Shown here: positions 1 through 12,200 of the stretch, one piece after another | Position numbering within the stretch: position 1 is the first letter of the stretch | Layout of the letters: every line of letters begins with the position of its first letter | Assembly (NCBI RefSeq): GCF_030814225.1 | Contig: NZ_JAUSUR010000003.1 | Coordinates: 248,001 to 312,000 of the forward strand | Source of the DNA: Breznakia pachnodae | Lineage (GTDB): Bacteria; Bacillota_I; Bacilli_A; Erysipelotrichales; Erysipelotrichaceae | Length of the DNA: 64,000 nt | Direction: 5' to 3' | Position numbers and translations under genes: made by a program | Notes under the pieces: model-generated | Told to the model about the DNA's origin: nothing | The model's input: only the letters and a program-made list of their open reading frames with translations | Databases searched by the model: none

Positions 1-3000
1 ACGTAGAGATTATTCAAAAGTAAGTGGGGACCTTGAGTTACCAAATCTTGTTGAAATTCAAACTGACTCTTTTGACTGGTTTAAAGAAGAAGGAATTAAA
101 GAAGTGTTTAATGAAATATATCCTATCACCAACCATGGTGGGAATATTAAATTAAGATTCGTAGATTATGAATTTGAAGAGCCAAAATTTAATGCAGAGG
201 AATCTCTATATCGTGAGATTAACTATGCTACATCTTTAAAGGCAAAAATGGAGCTTGAAATTGAAGATCCAACAACTGGTGAATTAATTTCAAAAGAAGA
301 AGATGTCTTCCTAGGAGATTTCCCATTAATGACAGATAATGGGACTTTTGTAATTAACGGTGCTGAACGTGTAATCGTTTCGCAAATCGTTCGTTCTCCA
401 GGATCATACTTCTCGACTGGTTTTGAAGAAAAAACAGGTCGTGAAACATATCAATCAGAACTTATTCCGAGTCGTGGTACTTGGTTGGAGTTTATGAGTG
501 AAATCAAAAAGCAGACTTCAGGTAGAATCCTGAATATGAGTATTGACCGTAAACGTAAAATGTTATCAACTATTTTATTTAAAGCACTTGGAATGTCAAT
601 TGACTTAGATAATAATATTGATTCTTTTGATGCAGAACAAATGAAGATTTTCCTAAAATCTTTGGATCGTGATCTTGTAGAAGATTTACCTGAAGATATG
701 GAAGAGCGTGAGTTCTTAGAAGTTTACTTGAACTTATATGGTTCATACTTTGGTAAATATGAAGAAATTGAAAATACCCTTATGGGGGATAAAGTAGCGA
801 CTACACAGGAAGCTCTTTTAAGCATTTATGAGAACCAGAGAGCGGATGAAATTCCTACACTTGATGGATCAATTACATTAATGAATGCTAAGTTCTTTGA
901 TCGTCGTCGTTATGACCTTACAAAAGCTGGTCGTTTTAAATTAGGTAAGAAGTTATATGTAGTAGACCGTATGACAAATAACTATCTTGCTCATGATATT
1001 TTAGACTCAGATGGTAAAGTGTTCGCTAAGAGTGGAACTCTTGTCAACCGTGAAGTACGTAATGACTTACGTAAAGAAATGAAAAAAGGTATGCATATTT
1101 CTGCATTCCCTTATAATACGTTGTTCTATCATGCAGATATTGCAACTGTACCTACATCTTACAACCTTGCATTGGTTGGACGTGTGTTGGCAGAAGATGT
1201 TGAACTTAACAAATCAACATTACTTGCAAACTCAGTGTTAACTAGTGAGGATGTAAAAGCATTAGTAAAAGAAGTAGAAGAAGTAAGTGTATTTGCTGGT
1301 GTAGTAGCAAAAGAAGTTACATTAAACACATCAAACTTTAAATCAGTAATGAGCTATGGGCAAACATTATATTCTTTGGGTCGTTTAGTTGACGAAAAAG
1401 GAAATGATGTAGTTGATAGTGAAGGTGAAGTATATACATTTGAATTCCAACCAAAAGAAAAGAATGCTCCTTTATCTGATACACAGGAAAGTGAATTAAG
1501 AGAAAAAGTAGCAAATGGTGATACGATTAGAGCTTATTTAATTGGATGTGCTGTACAGGAAGTTAAAATCCATGATGGAGATAACATTCCAGTAAAACTA
1601 GTTGGTAATGATCCATTCATCAACATGCACACAATTACGGTGTCTGATATGTATGCATTATATTCTTACACATTAAACACAATGGAAGGAATTGGGGAAA
1701 GTGACGATATCGATATGCTTGGTAACCGTCGTATCCGTTCGGTTGGTGAGTTAATTCAAAACCAATTCAGAATTGGTCTTTCTCGTATGGAAAGAGTTGT
1801 TAAAGAAAGAATGTCAATTGCTGAAATTGAAACTTTAACACCTAAGAAACTTACAAACATTCGTCCATTAACTGCAGCAATTAAAGAGTTCTTCTCAAGT
1901 TCTCAGTTGTCTCAGTTCATGGATCAACAAAACCCTCTTGCAGAACTTACAAACAAACGTCGTATTTCTGCTTTAGGACCTGGTGGGTTAACACGTGATC
2001 GGGCTGGATTTGAAGTACGTGATGTTCATACATCTCACTATGGTAGAATTTGTCCGATTGAAACACCGGAAGGTCCAAACATCGGGTTGATTTCAAACTT
2101 GACTACTTATGGAAAAATCAATGAGTATGGATTTATTCAAACTCCATACCGTTTGGTAAATAAAGATGGAAGTGTTTCTCAGGAAGCGATTTACTTAAGC
2201 GCTGATGATGAAGCAGATTACGTAATTGCCCAAGCCAATGAGGTAATTGATGGAAAACTGGTAAACGACATGGTCGTTTCTCGTTTGAATGGTGAAACAA
2301 TTCTTGCAAGACGTGAAGATGTTGAACTAGCTGACGTTAGTCCAAAACAAATCGTTTCGGTTGCGACTGCTTGTATTCCATTCCTAGAAAATGATGATGC
2401 GTCTCGTGCACTTATGGGTGCGAACATGCAACGTCAGGCGGTTCCATTAGTAAAACCACAAAGTCCATATGTTGGAACTGGTATTGAAAACAAAATTGCA
2501 AAGGATTCAGGTAGTGGAGTCGTTGCAGTTAATGATGGAGTTATCGAGTATGTAGATGCTGATAAAGTAATCGTTAGTGAAAAAGATGGAACACGTGAAT
2601 ACAAACTGAAAAAGTTTGAATGTTCAAATGCTGGTACTAGTATCAACCAAATCCCAATTGTTCAAAAAGGTGAAAAGGTTGAAGCTGGAGATGTAATCGT
2701 TGATGGTCCATCTATGCAAAATGGAGAATTAGCATTAGGTCAAAACGTTACAATCGCATACATGACTTGGTATGGATATAATTATGAGGATGCAATTATT
2801 ATGTCAGAACGTCTGGTACGTGATGATGTATATACATCAATTCATATTGAAGATTACGATATTGACTGTCGTGATACAAAACTTGGACCTGAAGAAATTA
2901 CAAGAGATATTCCTAACGTGAGTGAAAGTGCATGTCGTAACTTAGATTCACGTGGAATCGTAATGGTTGGGGCTGAAGTAAAAGAAGGAGATATCCTTGT

Positions 3001-4156
3001 TGGTAAGGTTACACCTAAAGGACAAAGCGAAATCTCTCCTGAAGAAAAATTATTATTAGCAATCTTTGGTGAAAAATCACGTGAAGTACGTGACAACTCA
3101 CTTAAAGTTCCTCATGGTGGGGATGGAATTGTTCATAGTGTACGTGTATTCAAACGTAGCGAAGGACATGACTTGCCACCAGGAGTAAATGAAACTGTAA
3201 AAGTATACATCGTTCAGAAACGTAAAATTTCTGAAGGTGATAAGATGGCCGGACGTCATGGTAACAAAGGGGTTATCTCTAAGATTCTTCCAATCGAAGA
3301 TATGCCTTATTTACCAGATGGAACACCAGTGGATATCATGTTGAATCCATTTGGGGTGCCTTCACGTATGAACATTGGTCAGGTATTTGAAATCCACTTG
3401 GGATTTGCTGCTAAGAAATTAGGAGTTAAATTCGCGACTCCAGTATTTGATGGTATCGATAATGAAGAATTAGCGGACATCATGGATGAAGCGGAAATGA
3501 CAAAAGATGGTAAAACAGTTCTTTATGATGGAAGAACTGGTGAAGCATTTGATGAACGTATCAGTGTTGGAGTTATGTACATGATTAAGTTGGCCCACAT
3601 GGTTGATGATAAGTTACATGCTCGTGCAACTGGTCCTTACTCACTTGTTACACAACAACCGCTTGGTGGTAAAGCACAAAATGGTGGACAAAGATTTGGA
3701 GAAATGGAGGTTTGGGCACTTGAAGCATATGGAGCTGCTCACACTCTTCAAGAAATCCTTACAATTAAATCAGATGATATTGCTGGGCGTACAAAAACGT
3801 ATGAAGCAATTATTAAAGGTAAAGACATCCCTGAAGCTGGTATTCCTGAATCATTCAGAGTACTTGTTCATGAACTACAAGCCTTGGCAATCGACGTTAA
3901 CATGTTCGATGAAGAAGGTAACCCTGTAGACATCAACAAAAAAGAAGAGGATGAAAAACCTAGAAGAGAATTCCCTTTAAACAGTGAAGCAACAACTGCT
4001 CAACTGGATGAAGAATTCAAAGACATCAACATTGACGAAGGTGAAGAACTTGTAGCCGAAGAAAATGATGATGACGATGATGATCAAATCGATGAAATCG
4101 ATGAAGATTTCGATGATATTAAAGATATGGACGCACTAATCAGTGCGTTAGACTAA
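1..4156 (+). CDS. rpoB: RNA polymerase beta subunit (5' end outside window)
   Basis: Catalytic beta subunit of RNA polymerase. The reading frame is open from base 2, so the gene starts before the window; 1384 residues are visible. The Met at 104 is not the start: that position is an internal GTG Val and the 34 codons before it read as normal RpoB sequence ([18 protein letters not shown]). The rifampicin-pocket cluster [15 protein letters not shown] lies near 1900-1960 and is followed by the [18 protein letters not shown] and [14 protein letters not shown] blocks. The MAGRHGNKG motif is near 3245-3270. The C-terminus carries a long Asp/Glu tail (about 4010-4156), longer than in many Firmicutes. 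At the E. coli 526 position the residue is Asn, not His. rpoC follows after 13 bases in the same operon. Confidence 0.99.
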   Translation, partial: RRDYSKVSGDLELPNLVEIQTDSFDWFKEEGIKEVFNEIYPITNHGGNIKLRFVDYEFEEPKFNAEESLYREINYATSLKAKMELEIEDPTTGELISKEEDVFLGDFPLMTDNGTFVINGAERVIVSQIVRSPGSYFSTGFEEKTGRETYQSELIPSRGTWLEFMSEIKKQTSGRILNMSIDRKRKMLSTILFKALGMSIDLDNNIDSFDAEQMKIFLKSLDRDLVEDLPEDMEEREFLEVYLNLYGSYFGKYEEIENTLMGDKVATTQEALLSIYENQRADEIPTLDGSITLMNAKFFDRRRYDLTKAGRFKLGKKLYVVDRMTNNYLAHDILDSDGKVFAKSGTLVNREVRNDLRKEMKKGMHISAFPYNTLFYHADIATVPTSYNLALVGRVLAEDVELNKSTLLANSVLTSEDVKALVKEVEEVSVFAGVVAKEVTLNTSNFKSVMSYGQTLYSLGRLVDEKGNDVVDSEGEVYTFEFQPKEKNAPLSDTQESELREKVANGDTIRAYLIGCAVQEVKIHDGDNIPVKLVGNDPFINMHTITVSDMYALYSYTLNTMEGIGESDDIDMLGNRRIRSVGELIQNQFRIGLSRMERVVKERMSIAEIETLTPKKLTNIRPLTAAIKEFFSSSQLSQFMDQQNPLAELTNKRRISALGPGGLTRDRAGFEVRDVHTSHYGRICPIETPEGPNIGLISNLTTYGKINEYGFIQTPYRLVNKDGSVSQEAIYLSADDEADYVIAQANEVIDGKLVNDMVVSRLNGETILARREDVELADVSPKQIVSVATACIPFLENDDASRALMGANMQRQAVPLVKPQSPYVGTGIENKIAKDSGSGVVAVNDGVIEYVDADKVIVSEKDGTREYKLKKFECSNAGTSINQIPIVQKGEKVEAGDVIVDGPSMQNGELALGQNVTIAYMTWYGYNYEDAIIMSERLVRDDVYTSIHIEDYDIDCRDTKLGPEEITRDIPNVSESACRNLDSRGIVMVGAEVKEGDILVGKVTPKGQSEISPEEKLLLAIFGEKSREVRDNSLKVPHGGDGIVHSVRVFKRSEGHDLPPGVNETVKVYIVQKRKISEGDKMAGRHGNKGVISKILPIEDMPYLPDGTPVDIMLNPFGVPSRMNIGQVFEIHLGFAAKKLGVKFATPVFDGIDNEELADIMDEAEMTKDGKTVLYDGRTGEAFDERISVGVMYMIKLAHMVDDKLHARATGPYSLVTQQPLGGKAQNGGQRFGEMEVWALEAYGAAHTLQEILTIKSDDIAGRTKTYEAIIKGKDIPEAGIPESFRVLVHELQALAIDVNMFDEEGNPVDINKKEEDEKPRREFPLNSEATTAQLDEEFKDINIDEGEELVAEENDDDDDDQIDEIDEDFDDIKDMDALISALD

Positions 4157-4169
4157 GGAGGCGTTAAAT

Positions 4170-7100
4170 ATGAGTGTTAATAGTTTTTCATCAATTCAGA
4201 TAAATTTAGCATCTCCTGAAAGAATTTTAAAATGGTCATTTGGAGAAGTTAAGAAACCAGAAACGATCAACTATCGTTCTCAAAAACCAGAACGTGATGG
4301 ATTATTCTGTGAACGTATTTTCGGTCCTAGTAAAGACTGGGAATGTTACTGTGGTAAGTATAAGAAAGTACGTTATAAAGGAGTAATTTGTGATCGTTGT
4401 GGTGTTGAAATTACAAAGTCTAGTGTACGTCGTGAACGTATGGGACATATTTCTTTGGCTGCACCAGTTGCTCATATTTGGTATTTACGTGGTATTCCTT
4501 CAAGAATCGGATTGCTTTTGGATGTTACTCCAAAACAATTGGAAGAAGTAGTATACTTCGTTTCTTGGATTATTACAGATCCAAAAGATACAAAATTAGA
4601 ATATAAAAGAATTCTTTCAGAGAAAGAATATCGTGAAAACGTAGCGCTTTATGGTTCAGATGCATTTACTGCACAAACTGGAGCAGAAGCGGTTAAAACT
4701 TTACTTGAACAAGTAGATTTAGAAAAAGAATACAAAGCTATTCAAGATAATCTAAATGGAGCGCAAGGAGAAAAACGTAAGAAATTAATCAAACGTTTGG
4801 ATACTGTAAATGCATTTAGAAATTCAGATAACCAACCGGAGTGGATGGTACTTACTGAACTTCCAGTAATCCCACCAGATTTACGTCCAATGTTGCAACT
4901 GGACGGTGGTCGTTTTGCAACTAGTGATCTTAATGACTTATATCGTCGTGTTATTACTCGTAATAACCGTCTGAAAAAGTTATTGGAACTTGGTACACCT
5001 GCGATTATCGTTCAAAATGAAAAGCGTATGTTACAGGAAGCTGTAGATGCTCTTATCGATAATGGACGTCGTAGTAAACCAATCACTGGTGCTGGAGGAA
5101 GAGCATTAAAATCACTTTCTCACTCATTAAAAGGTAAGCAAGGACGTTTCCGTCAAAACTTACTTGGGAAACGTGTTGACTTCTCAGGACGTAGTGTTAT
5201 CGCCGTTGGACCAGATCTTAAAATGTACCAATGTGGTATTCCTAGAGAAATGGCAATCCAACTGTTCAAACCATATGTAATTAATGAAATTGTAAATCGT
5301 GAGATTGCAAGTAACCATAAAACAGCAGAGAAACTAATTGATAAATTAGATCCTCGTGTATGGGATATCGTTGAAGATGTTATTGAAGGTCACCCAGTAT
5401 TACTGAACCGTGCACCTACACTACATAGACTTGGTATCCAAGCGTACTTGCCTAAGCTAGTTGAAGGACGTGCAATTCGTCTTCACCCACTTGTTTGTCC
5501 TGCATTCAATGCAGATTTCGATGGGGATCAAATGGCGGTCCACGTTCCATTAAGTGAAGAAGCTAGAGCAGAAGCATATATCTTAATGCTTGGTTCTAAC
5601 AACATCCTTGGTCCAAAAGATGGTAAACCTATCGTTACACCATCACAAGATATGGTTCTTGGTAACTTCTACCTTACAATGGAAGAAACAAAAGAAGAAT
5701 TCTATGCGGAAGCAAAAGAATATGAAGAACTTAATTGTCCTCAGGAAGCTGCTGTATGGAAAACATATGGAGATAATGAAGGGCATGCATACCACAGTGT
5801 AAACGAAGTAATGATGGCTTATGAAAATAAGCAAGTTCACTTACATACACGTATTGCATTAATTGCATCTTCATTAAATAAAGATGGATTCACAGATGAA
5901 CAAAAACGTTCATACCTGGTAACTACAGTAGGTAAAGTTATTTTCAATAACATTTTCCCTAAGGATTTCCCTTACATCAACGAAGTAAGTGAAGAAAACT
6001 TTGTGGCTACACCAGATAAATATTTCTTCCCAATGGGAACAGATGTGAAAGAAGCAATTACTAAAATGCCAGTAATTGATCCAATGAAGAAAAAGGATCT
6101 TGGTCTTGTAATTGGTCAGGTGTTCAAACGCTACTCAACTGTAGAAACATCAGAAATTCTTGATGAAATTAAAAACAATGGATTTAAATATTCAACAATC
6201 GCAGGTATTACTGTATCTTTAGCTGATATTGAAGTTGCTCCTAACAAGAAGCAATATGTAGATGTTGGTAAAGAGAAAGCTGCTGTATTGATGGATTTCC
6301 GTGAAAAAGGAAAACTTACAATGCAAGAATGGGAACGTCACCTAAACAAACTTTGGGATGATGTTAAGAAAGACATTCTTGTTGAGTTTAAGAAAGCAAT
6401 TGGACGTAAAAATCCAATTAATATGATGGCTGTTTCTGGAGCCCGTGGTAATGACTCGAACTTTACCCAACTTGCAGGGATGCGTGGACTTATGGCAAGA
6501 CCTTCGCAATCAAAATCTGCAAAAGGTTACCAGCCATCCGTAATCGAGGTACCTATTTATTCTTCATTCCGTGAAGGATTAAATGTATCTGAATTCTTTA
6601 CCTCTACCCATGGGGTGCGTAAAGGGTTAACTGATACTGCCTTGAAGACTGCCGAGTCAGGATACTTAACACGTCGTCTGGTTGATGTTGCACAAGATGT
6701 AGTAATCAAAGAAGAAGACTGTGGAACTGACCGTGGATACTGGGTTGAAGAAATTCGTGACCGTAGACAAGATTCACGTGTTGAATCATTGTTTGATCGA
6801 TTAGTAGGTAGATATGCAAAAGATGCAGTTTACCACCCAGAAACAAAAGAATTATTAGTTGATGCAGATGAGTTCATCGATGAAGATAAAGCTCAAAGAA
6901 TTGTTGATGCTGGAATCGAAGGAATGTTCATCCGTAGTGCATTCACATGTCAATCAGTACATGGGGTATGTAAGAAATGTTACGGTCGGAACATGGCTAC
7001 AGGTGAAGAAGTTGAACTTGGAGAATCTGTTGGTATCATGGCTGCTCAATCAATTGGGGAACCAGGTACACAGCTTACAATGCGTACATTCCATACCGGA

Positions 7101-8021
7101 GGGGTTGCCACAGCAGGTGGTGGAGATATTACCCAAGGGTTACCTCGTGTTGAGGAATTGTTTGAGGCAAGAACACCAAAAGGTGCGACTGTATTAGCAA
7201 AAATCAGTGGAACAATTACTGATATTACTCAACTTGAAGGTGTTAGTGGTACTGAAGTTACAATTTCAAATGAAACAGAAAGTATCGTTCACAAGATTGG
7301 ACCTACACAAATTATTCGTGCTTGGTTAGGTGTTGGAAGTGAGATGGTCGCTGGAGATAAGATTACAGAAGGACAAGTTGCACCAAAAGAATTACTTGAG
7401 GTTGCAGGAGTTCAAGAAGTACAAAAATATATCCTAAAAGAAGTTAAGAAAGTTTATGCTTCTCAAGGTATTGATATTTCAGATAAGCATATCGAAGTTA
7501 TGGTTCGCCAAATGCTTCGTAAAGTAGTTGTGTTGGAAGGAAATGACACAAACCTGATCCCAGGAATGCAAATTTCATTAACACAAATTACGAAGATTAA
7601 CCGTGATGCATTATTATCTGGAGGTAAACCAGCAACATTTACACCAGTACTACTTGGTATTTCGAAATCAAGTGTTGAGACAGATTCATTCTTGAGTGCT
7701 GCATCATTCCAGGAAACTACAAAAGTTCTTACGGATGCATCAATCAAAGGAAAACGTGATAACTTAGTTGGTCTAAAAGAAAACGTTATTATTGGTAAAC
7801 TAATTCCAGCAGGAACTGGTTTAGATGTAGAACGTGGAACTACAGACATGATTATCGAAAAAGCAGCTGAATTGCGTGCAAAGCGTGAAGCAGCAAATGC
7901 TATTGATGAAAGTGATGAAGACAAACTAATGTCATTTATTCCAAAAGATAGCCTTCCTCAACCTGAAACGGTTCAGGAAACAATCGCAGAAGATGAATTA
8001 ACAGTTCAGGAAGCTGAATAA
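4170..8021 (+). CDS. rpoC: RNA polymerase beta' subunit
   Basis: Largest subunit of RNA polymerase, 1283 residues. The N-terminal zinc ribbon has Cys59, Cys61, Cys74 and Cys77. The catalytic Mg-binding motif NADFDGD is at residues 447-453. A second zinc site uses Cys851, Cys927, Cys934 and Cys937. The trigger-loop region ([24 protein letters not shown]) is intact, with no large insertion. The start ATG has a GGAGG site 7 bases upstream, just after the rpoB stop. A strong terminator follows at 8031. Nothing suggests loss of function. Confidence 0.99.
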   Translation: MSVNSFSSIQINLASPERILKWSFGEVKKPETINYRSQKPERDGLFCERIFGPSKDWECYCGKYKKVRYKGVICDRCGVEITKSSVRRERMGHISLAAPVAHIWYLRGIPSRIGLLLDVTPKQLEEVVYFVSWIITDPKDTKLEYKRILSEKEYRENVALYGSDAFTAQTGAEAVKTLLEQVDLEKEYKAIQDNLNGAQGEKRKKLIKRLDTVNAFRNSDNQPEWMVLTELPVIPPDLRPMLQLDGGRFATSDLNDLYRRVITRNNRLKKLLELGTPAIIVQNEKRMLQEAVDALIDNGRRSKPITGAGGRALKSLSHSLKGKQGRFRQNLLGKRVDFSGRSVIAVGPDLKMYQCGIPREMAIQLFKPYVINEIVNREIASNHKTAEKLIDKLDPRVWDIVEDVIEGHPVLLNRAPTLHRLGIQAYLPKLVEGRAIRLHPLVCPAFNADFDGDQMAVHVPLSEEARAEAYILMLGSNNILGPKDGKPIVTPSQDMVLGNFYLTMEETKEEFYAEAKEYEELNCPQEAAVWKTYGDNEGHAYHSVNEVMMAYENKQVHLHTRIALIASSLNKDGFTDEQKRSYLVTTVGKVIFNNIFPKDFPYINEVSEENFVATPDKYFFPMGTDVKEAITKMPVIDPMKKKDLGLVIGQVFKRYSTVETSEILDEIKNNGFKYSTIAGITVSLADIEVAPNKKQYVDVGKEKAAVLMDFREKGKLTMQEWERHLNKLWDDVKKDILVEFKKAIGRKNPINMMAVSGARGNDSNFTQLAGMRGLMARPSQSKSAKGYQPSVIEVPIYSSFREGLNVSEFFTSTHGVRKGLTDTALKTAESGYLTRRLVDVAQDVVIKEEDCGTDRGYWVEEIRDRRQDSRVESLFDRLVGRYAKDAVYHPETKELLVDADEFIDEDKAQRIVDAGIEGMFIRSAFTCQSVHGVCKKCYGRNMATGEEVELGESVGIMAAQSIGEPGTQLTMRTFHTGGVATAGGGDITQGLPRVEELFEARTPKGATVLAKISGTITDITQLEGVSGTEVTISNETESIVHKIGPTQIIRAWLGVGSEMVAGDKITEGQVAPKELLEVAGVQEVQKYILKEVKKVYASQGIDISDKHIEVMVRQMLRKVVVLEGNDTNLIPGMQISLTQITKINRDALLSGGKPATFTPVLLGISKSSVETDSFLSAASFQETTKVLTDASIKGKRDNLVGLKENVIIGKLIPAGTGLDVERGTTDMIIEKAAELRAKREAANAIDESDEDKLMSFIPKDSLPQPETVQETIAEDELTVQEAE

Positions 8022-8030
8022 AAACATAGA

Positions 8031-8068
8031 AAAAGGTGATTAACCAAATTGGTTAATCACCTTTTTTT
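8031..8068 (+). terminator. rpoBC operon terminator
   Basis: A 16-bp perfect stem (AAAAGGTGATTAACCA, its complement after a 3-base loop) ends in a T-run. It lies ten bases after the rpoC stop and ends the rpoBC transcript before the oppositely oriented DUF3021 gene. Confidence 0.95.
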
Positions 8069-8087
8069 CAATAATGGGTCAAGAACA

Positions 8088-8516
8088 CTATAGTTTATAT
8101 TCTTCCTGGTTTTTTATTTTATTCTTTTTAAATGCTTTGTTTAATTTCTCTGCTGTTTTTTTGTCATAATGATAAATAATTGATTTTATGAGTATAAATA
8201 GAATAACACTGAATATTGCATTAATAACATACACATATCCTCCTACAAATACCAATCCTCTAATCTTCATCATTGCAATATATATTACATTCAACATAAT
8301 CACATAGATAACCTGAAATATAAACATCTGGGTATGACTCAAACTCTCAATAAACAAGATAATAGACATTACACTGTATAAAACAGACATAATGAAAAGG
8401 GATAGCAGCATTTCATTGTCGATAACAATTCCTAATAACATAAGAATCGCAATCATCCCAACAAAGGAACAACTAAAAATAATAAGCATATTCTTAATAA
8501 TTCTAAGTGAATGCAT
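8088..8516 (-). CDS. DUF3021 membrane protein paired with a LytTR regulator
   Basis: A 142-residue protein with four predicted membrane helices (about residues 7-30, 35-57, 65-87, 94-117) and a basic C-terminal tail rich in Lys. Size, topology and position directly downstream of a LytTR gene match the DUF3021 family, which recurs beside LytTR regulators and is thought to modulate them from the membrane. One base separates it from the upstream regulator gene, so the pair is translated from one mRNA. Its signal and mechanism are unknown. Family assignment is by pattern, not by a search. Confidence 0.75.
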   Translation of the reverse strand: MHSLRIIKNMLIIFSCSFVGMIAILMLLGIVIDNEMLLSLFIMSVLYSVMSIILFIESLSHTQMFIFQVIYVIMLNVIYIAMMKIRGLVFVGGYVYVINAIFSVILFILIKSIIYHYDKKTAEKLNKAFKKNKIKNQEEYKL

Positions 8517-8517
8517 A

Positions 8518-8976
8518 TTATACCTCCATCCCCAGTTTGCGTTTTAATACACTGACATAATACCTGGAAATTTTTAAGACCTCTTCATTATCCAATTTTA
8601 ACTCAAATGTCCCGCTAAGTGAAGGATAAATGGATTCAATCTTGTCTATATTCACAATCATTGACTTGGATATCCTGACAAAATTAAGTTCTTCAAACTT
8701 CTCTTCTAACTGATATAACTTTTCCTTGATCTCATATACATTCTTCTGCGAGTATACAAATACTTTTCTTTCCACTGCCTCAAAGTAATAGATGCTCTGC
8801 AGATGTAAACGAAAGATTTTATTTTCACTATATCCAATAACGTGCCGTTCCTTCGTTTTTAATAAGTTGATAAGCTTGGTTACATTCTCATCCATATTCA
8901 TAATTCTTAAATGAAGACTTTCTTCACTAGGCTCATCAACTAACTCGACTTTAATCTTAATGGTATCGCCCTCCAT
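8518..8976 (-). CDS. LytTR-family DNA-binding regulator
   Basis: A regulator of about 150 residues with no receiver domain. The C-terminal two-thirds is a LytTR DNA-binding domain: the run IYYFEAVERKVFVYSQ, then LEEKFEELNFVRISKSMIVNIDKIESI, is typical of the family. The start is uncertain. TTG 8982 has AAAGGA upstream but lies almost on a TATACT -10 (8986-8991, minus strand). ATG 8976 has no good Shine-Dalgarno. An ATT at 8961 has a strong GGAGGG seven bases before it and gives the usual short N-terminus (IKIKVELV). I list the ATG. The gene is divergent from the pilus operon, and paired direct repeats before the pilus promoter suggest that operon is its target. Confidence 0.85.
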   Translation of the reverse strand: MEGDTIKIKVELVDEPSEESLHLRIMNMDENVTKLINLLKTKERHVIGYSENKIFRLHLQSIYYFEAVERKVFVYSQKNVYEIKEKLYQLEEKFEELNFVRISKSMIVNIDKIESIYPSLSGTFELKLDNEEVLKISRYYVSVLKRKLGMEV

Positions 8977-9058
8977 TTCCAAAAAAGTATAATCCTTTAG
9001 TCCTTGTAATCATATCATGAAATGACTAGTTACTGATGTATTTCATTACACATTTTCT

Positions 9059-9087
9059 ACCACTTATGTAGCGTATGAACCACTTGT
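9059..9087 (+). promoter_or_regulatory. Probable LytTR operator: paired direct repeats
   Basis: ACCACTTAT (9059-9067) and ACCACTTGT (9079-9087) are direct repeats 20 bp apart start to start, ending 10 bp before the -35 box of the pilus promoter. LytTR regulators such as AgrA bind two direct repeats about two helical turns apart just upstream of -35, so spacing and place both fit. Binding by the neighbouring regulator is inferred. Confidence 0.6.
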
Positions 9088-9097
9088 TCCAAATCGA

Positions 9098-9125
9098 TTG
9101 AATAAGAATTGTGCTTCGATATAAT
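9098..9125 (+). promoter_or_regulatory. Pilus operon promoter
   Basis: TTGAAT (9098-9103), a 16-bp spacer and TATAAT (9120-9125). It leaves an untranslated leader of roughly 85 bases before the adhesin gene. Confidence 0.7.
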
Positions 9126-9217
9126 GAAACTACTCAAGGGGAGATAATGCGTTCATCATTTGTATCCAGGGAAGTTTACAAATAAAACGATTTATATACA
9201 TTGACTAGGAGGGCAAA

Positions 9218-12200
9218 ATGAGGGAAAAGATAAAAATAATAACTTTGAAAAGTATTTTTGTGACGCTCGTTGTCGCAATTGCAATGTCAGTTATTAATTA
9301 CGTAGGAGCTCCTATGTTGATTAGTAATGCAGATGACCAGGGAACTTTTCAAGGTTTTTTAGTTAGCGGAGAACTTTACTCAAAGAATGTTGCCTATAAC
9401 ACAGCAAAAGAAGATATTGAATTACCACAAACACTACAAGCATCCATCTTACTCAATGATAGTAATGAAATGGCTGAAGGTGAAGGAACTGAGGAGACTG
9501 AAGAAATACAGGATGTTGTAGAAGAAAGAGAAGTAGAAGTTATATGGGATGATCAGGGGCTCTATAATAGTGAAGTTCCTGGAACCTATAAATTTGAAGC
9601 AACACCAAAGGAATTCACATACGAGGGTGAAAAGCCTTATATAACAATTGTTGTAGAAGAACAGGTAGAAGAGAAAGAACCTGAAGGTGAAGAGGAAGTT
9701 AAAACAGAAACATCTGTAGAAGAGGAAATAGAAGAGGAAATAGAAGAGCCATCAAGTGATACAAATTCATCTGAAACAGTAATAACACCTTTATCAGATA
9801 AACCTGCAGGATATCCAGTATATGGAGGAAATGATTATACCGAATATGTAAAGATATTAAGTTGGGATATATTAGATAGTGCAGGAAAACCACTATCTAC
9901 TACCAATACAGCAAAAGATAATCTGAAGTATACATTTAAATTTAGTTGGAGTATTGAACTGCCTAATAATGGGAAGTTAGCTGCAGATGACCATTTCATT
10001 ATTCCAATACCAGAAAATAAAAACTCAGGTGATGCAAAAAGTTACTGGAATATGTTGGCATCTGATTGGACTAGTTTTTATTTAAAGGGAACTAATACCG
10101 TATTGGGTCAAGTAAGAATCTATAATTCTGGTGGATATAATGAGATACATGTTCGCTTCACTGATGCGGCTGCAGGACAAAATGCTTTGACTGGAATCGA
10201 ATTTGAATTTAAAGATGCAATAAAAAATCATAGTTTGGTTGCGATTACGCAAGGAGTTGGGTTTGGTTTAGGAACTGCTACTGGAGAAACAATAAAACAG
10301 ATAAAATTTGAAAAACGCGTTCTGTCACCCAGTGCATGGGATACAAAATTCTTTTCATCAAGTAGTGATAACCTAATGTACTATCAAATTAAATTTAATC
10401 ATGGAGGTGCCTATGAATTAAGTGGACATTACTACGATATGATTAATACTCCATGGCGCTGGAGTTATCAGGATCGTGCATCAGGTACCTATGACCCGAA
10501 TAATACTGCACCATATTCTTGGGGAGAATATATGGAATCATCAACCACTGGATATCTGGAAGATAAATTAGATCCAGGAGTTGTTGTAAGTTCTATAGGG
10601 ATTAACGCTCAAGTTCTAATTCCAATGGATTTGCCGTCTGATGCATCATCAGGAAGAGGTGGTACAGCATCAAAAGACCCAGCATGGAGATCATATTTAC
10701 TATTTGATAATGGAAGAGGTCCTGAATATCGAGAAGATGGAAAATCCATTGATAATATTCAGTTTCCATCAAAAGCAAATTCCTTTGTGTTAGTAGAGCA
10801 GAACCCTGGGGAAAGTGAAACATCATTTCGAACGAGAGTAAAATCATCTCCACAACAATATGGAATATATGTTGATGGAGAAGGTGAAACTGCAGTAAGA
10901 ACGATTATGATTAACTTTGGAGCAATGGGACCAGGTGGTGATCAAACAAAATACTCAGATTTAACCGATACTGCACTTACAGGAAGAAAAACACTTTACT
11001 CTAAAAAAGATATTCCAGTATTTGCAGAAGCAGCAGCAGACTTCTGTATAAGTAATCAATATTACAGTGAATCTGACCGTGATTTACTAGAAGAATATTT
11101 TACTGAAACGTATGGTGATACAAATGTTGCAGGTGGACAAGTTGCAACTTATGTAATTGGTTTGCAACTACGTTACTTACCAGGAGAAACATCTGGTACC
11201 AAAACCAATACAGCAACAGGACAGTTAAATTTAAGAACAACGAAGACAAAAGATTTCTCTTTAACTGGTTCTGGTAATATGAATAACCCCCGTGGTGATG
11301 TCGTTGTTAATAAGAACTCGGTATTACTTCAAAAATACGATGAAGAAACCAATATGGCTCTTACTGGTGCAGTATTTAAACTACAAAGAAAATCAGGGTC
11401 AACATGGGTGGATGTTCAGACAAACCTTGCAGTAAATACTGATGGGCAGTTACTGGTGGAAGGATTAGATACCAGTACTGCTGGTGTAGTATATCGATTT
11501 GTGGAGACCACCTCCCCCAAAGACTACGATCCTAAGAAGTCCAGTTTCTGGAATTCCACATTAAATGCAGTTGTGTCCAAAGAATTTACATTAAAAGATA
11601 CTGATTTAAATGGACAGAAAATCTATGTGGGAAATGTGAAAAAAGAAGAAGCAAAATATGTTGTACAGCATTATCTTGAACAAAGTGATGGATCTTATGC
11701 AATTTATTCAGCAGATACGCAGTCCTTCTATGGAGTAGTAGGAGAGAGCGTTAGTGCGACAGCAAATGATTATTCAAGTACAGGACATGTATTTGATAAT
11801 ACGATTCCAGGAACCAAAGAATCAGGAGTAGTTCTGGCAGATGGTAGTTTGGTTTTAAAACTGTACTACAAACTGAATAACATGGACTTTGTATTTTATA
11901 AAGTTGATCAGTCGGGAACCCCAGTGTCCGGGGTTGAGTTCCAGTTAATGAAATGTACTAAAGCAGGAACATCAGGACACACCCATTCACCACTCGCAAC
12001 CAATGATGCAGGGAATTGCTGGGATGTAGACAATCCAATAACGGTTGTTAGTGGTACTGATGGAAAGGTTAGCTTTCCTCAGTTAGCAGATGGTGATTAT
12101 ATGCTTGTGGAAACGAAAACAAGAAGTGATTTGGAGTTGCCACAGGGACAATGGCTTATTTCGGTCAGTGTATCTACCCAGAAGATAACAATTACAGCTA

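Noticed and set aside
104..106. GTG at 104 as the start of rpoB
   Set aside because: The frame is open to base 2 and encodes standard RpoB sequence upstream.
7463..7924. A 153-codon open frame antisense to rpoC
   Set aside because: It lies wholly within rpoC coding sequence and has no ribosome site or family resemblance; it reflects codon bias.
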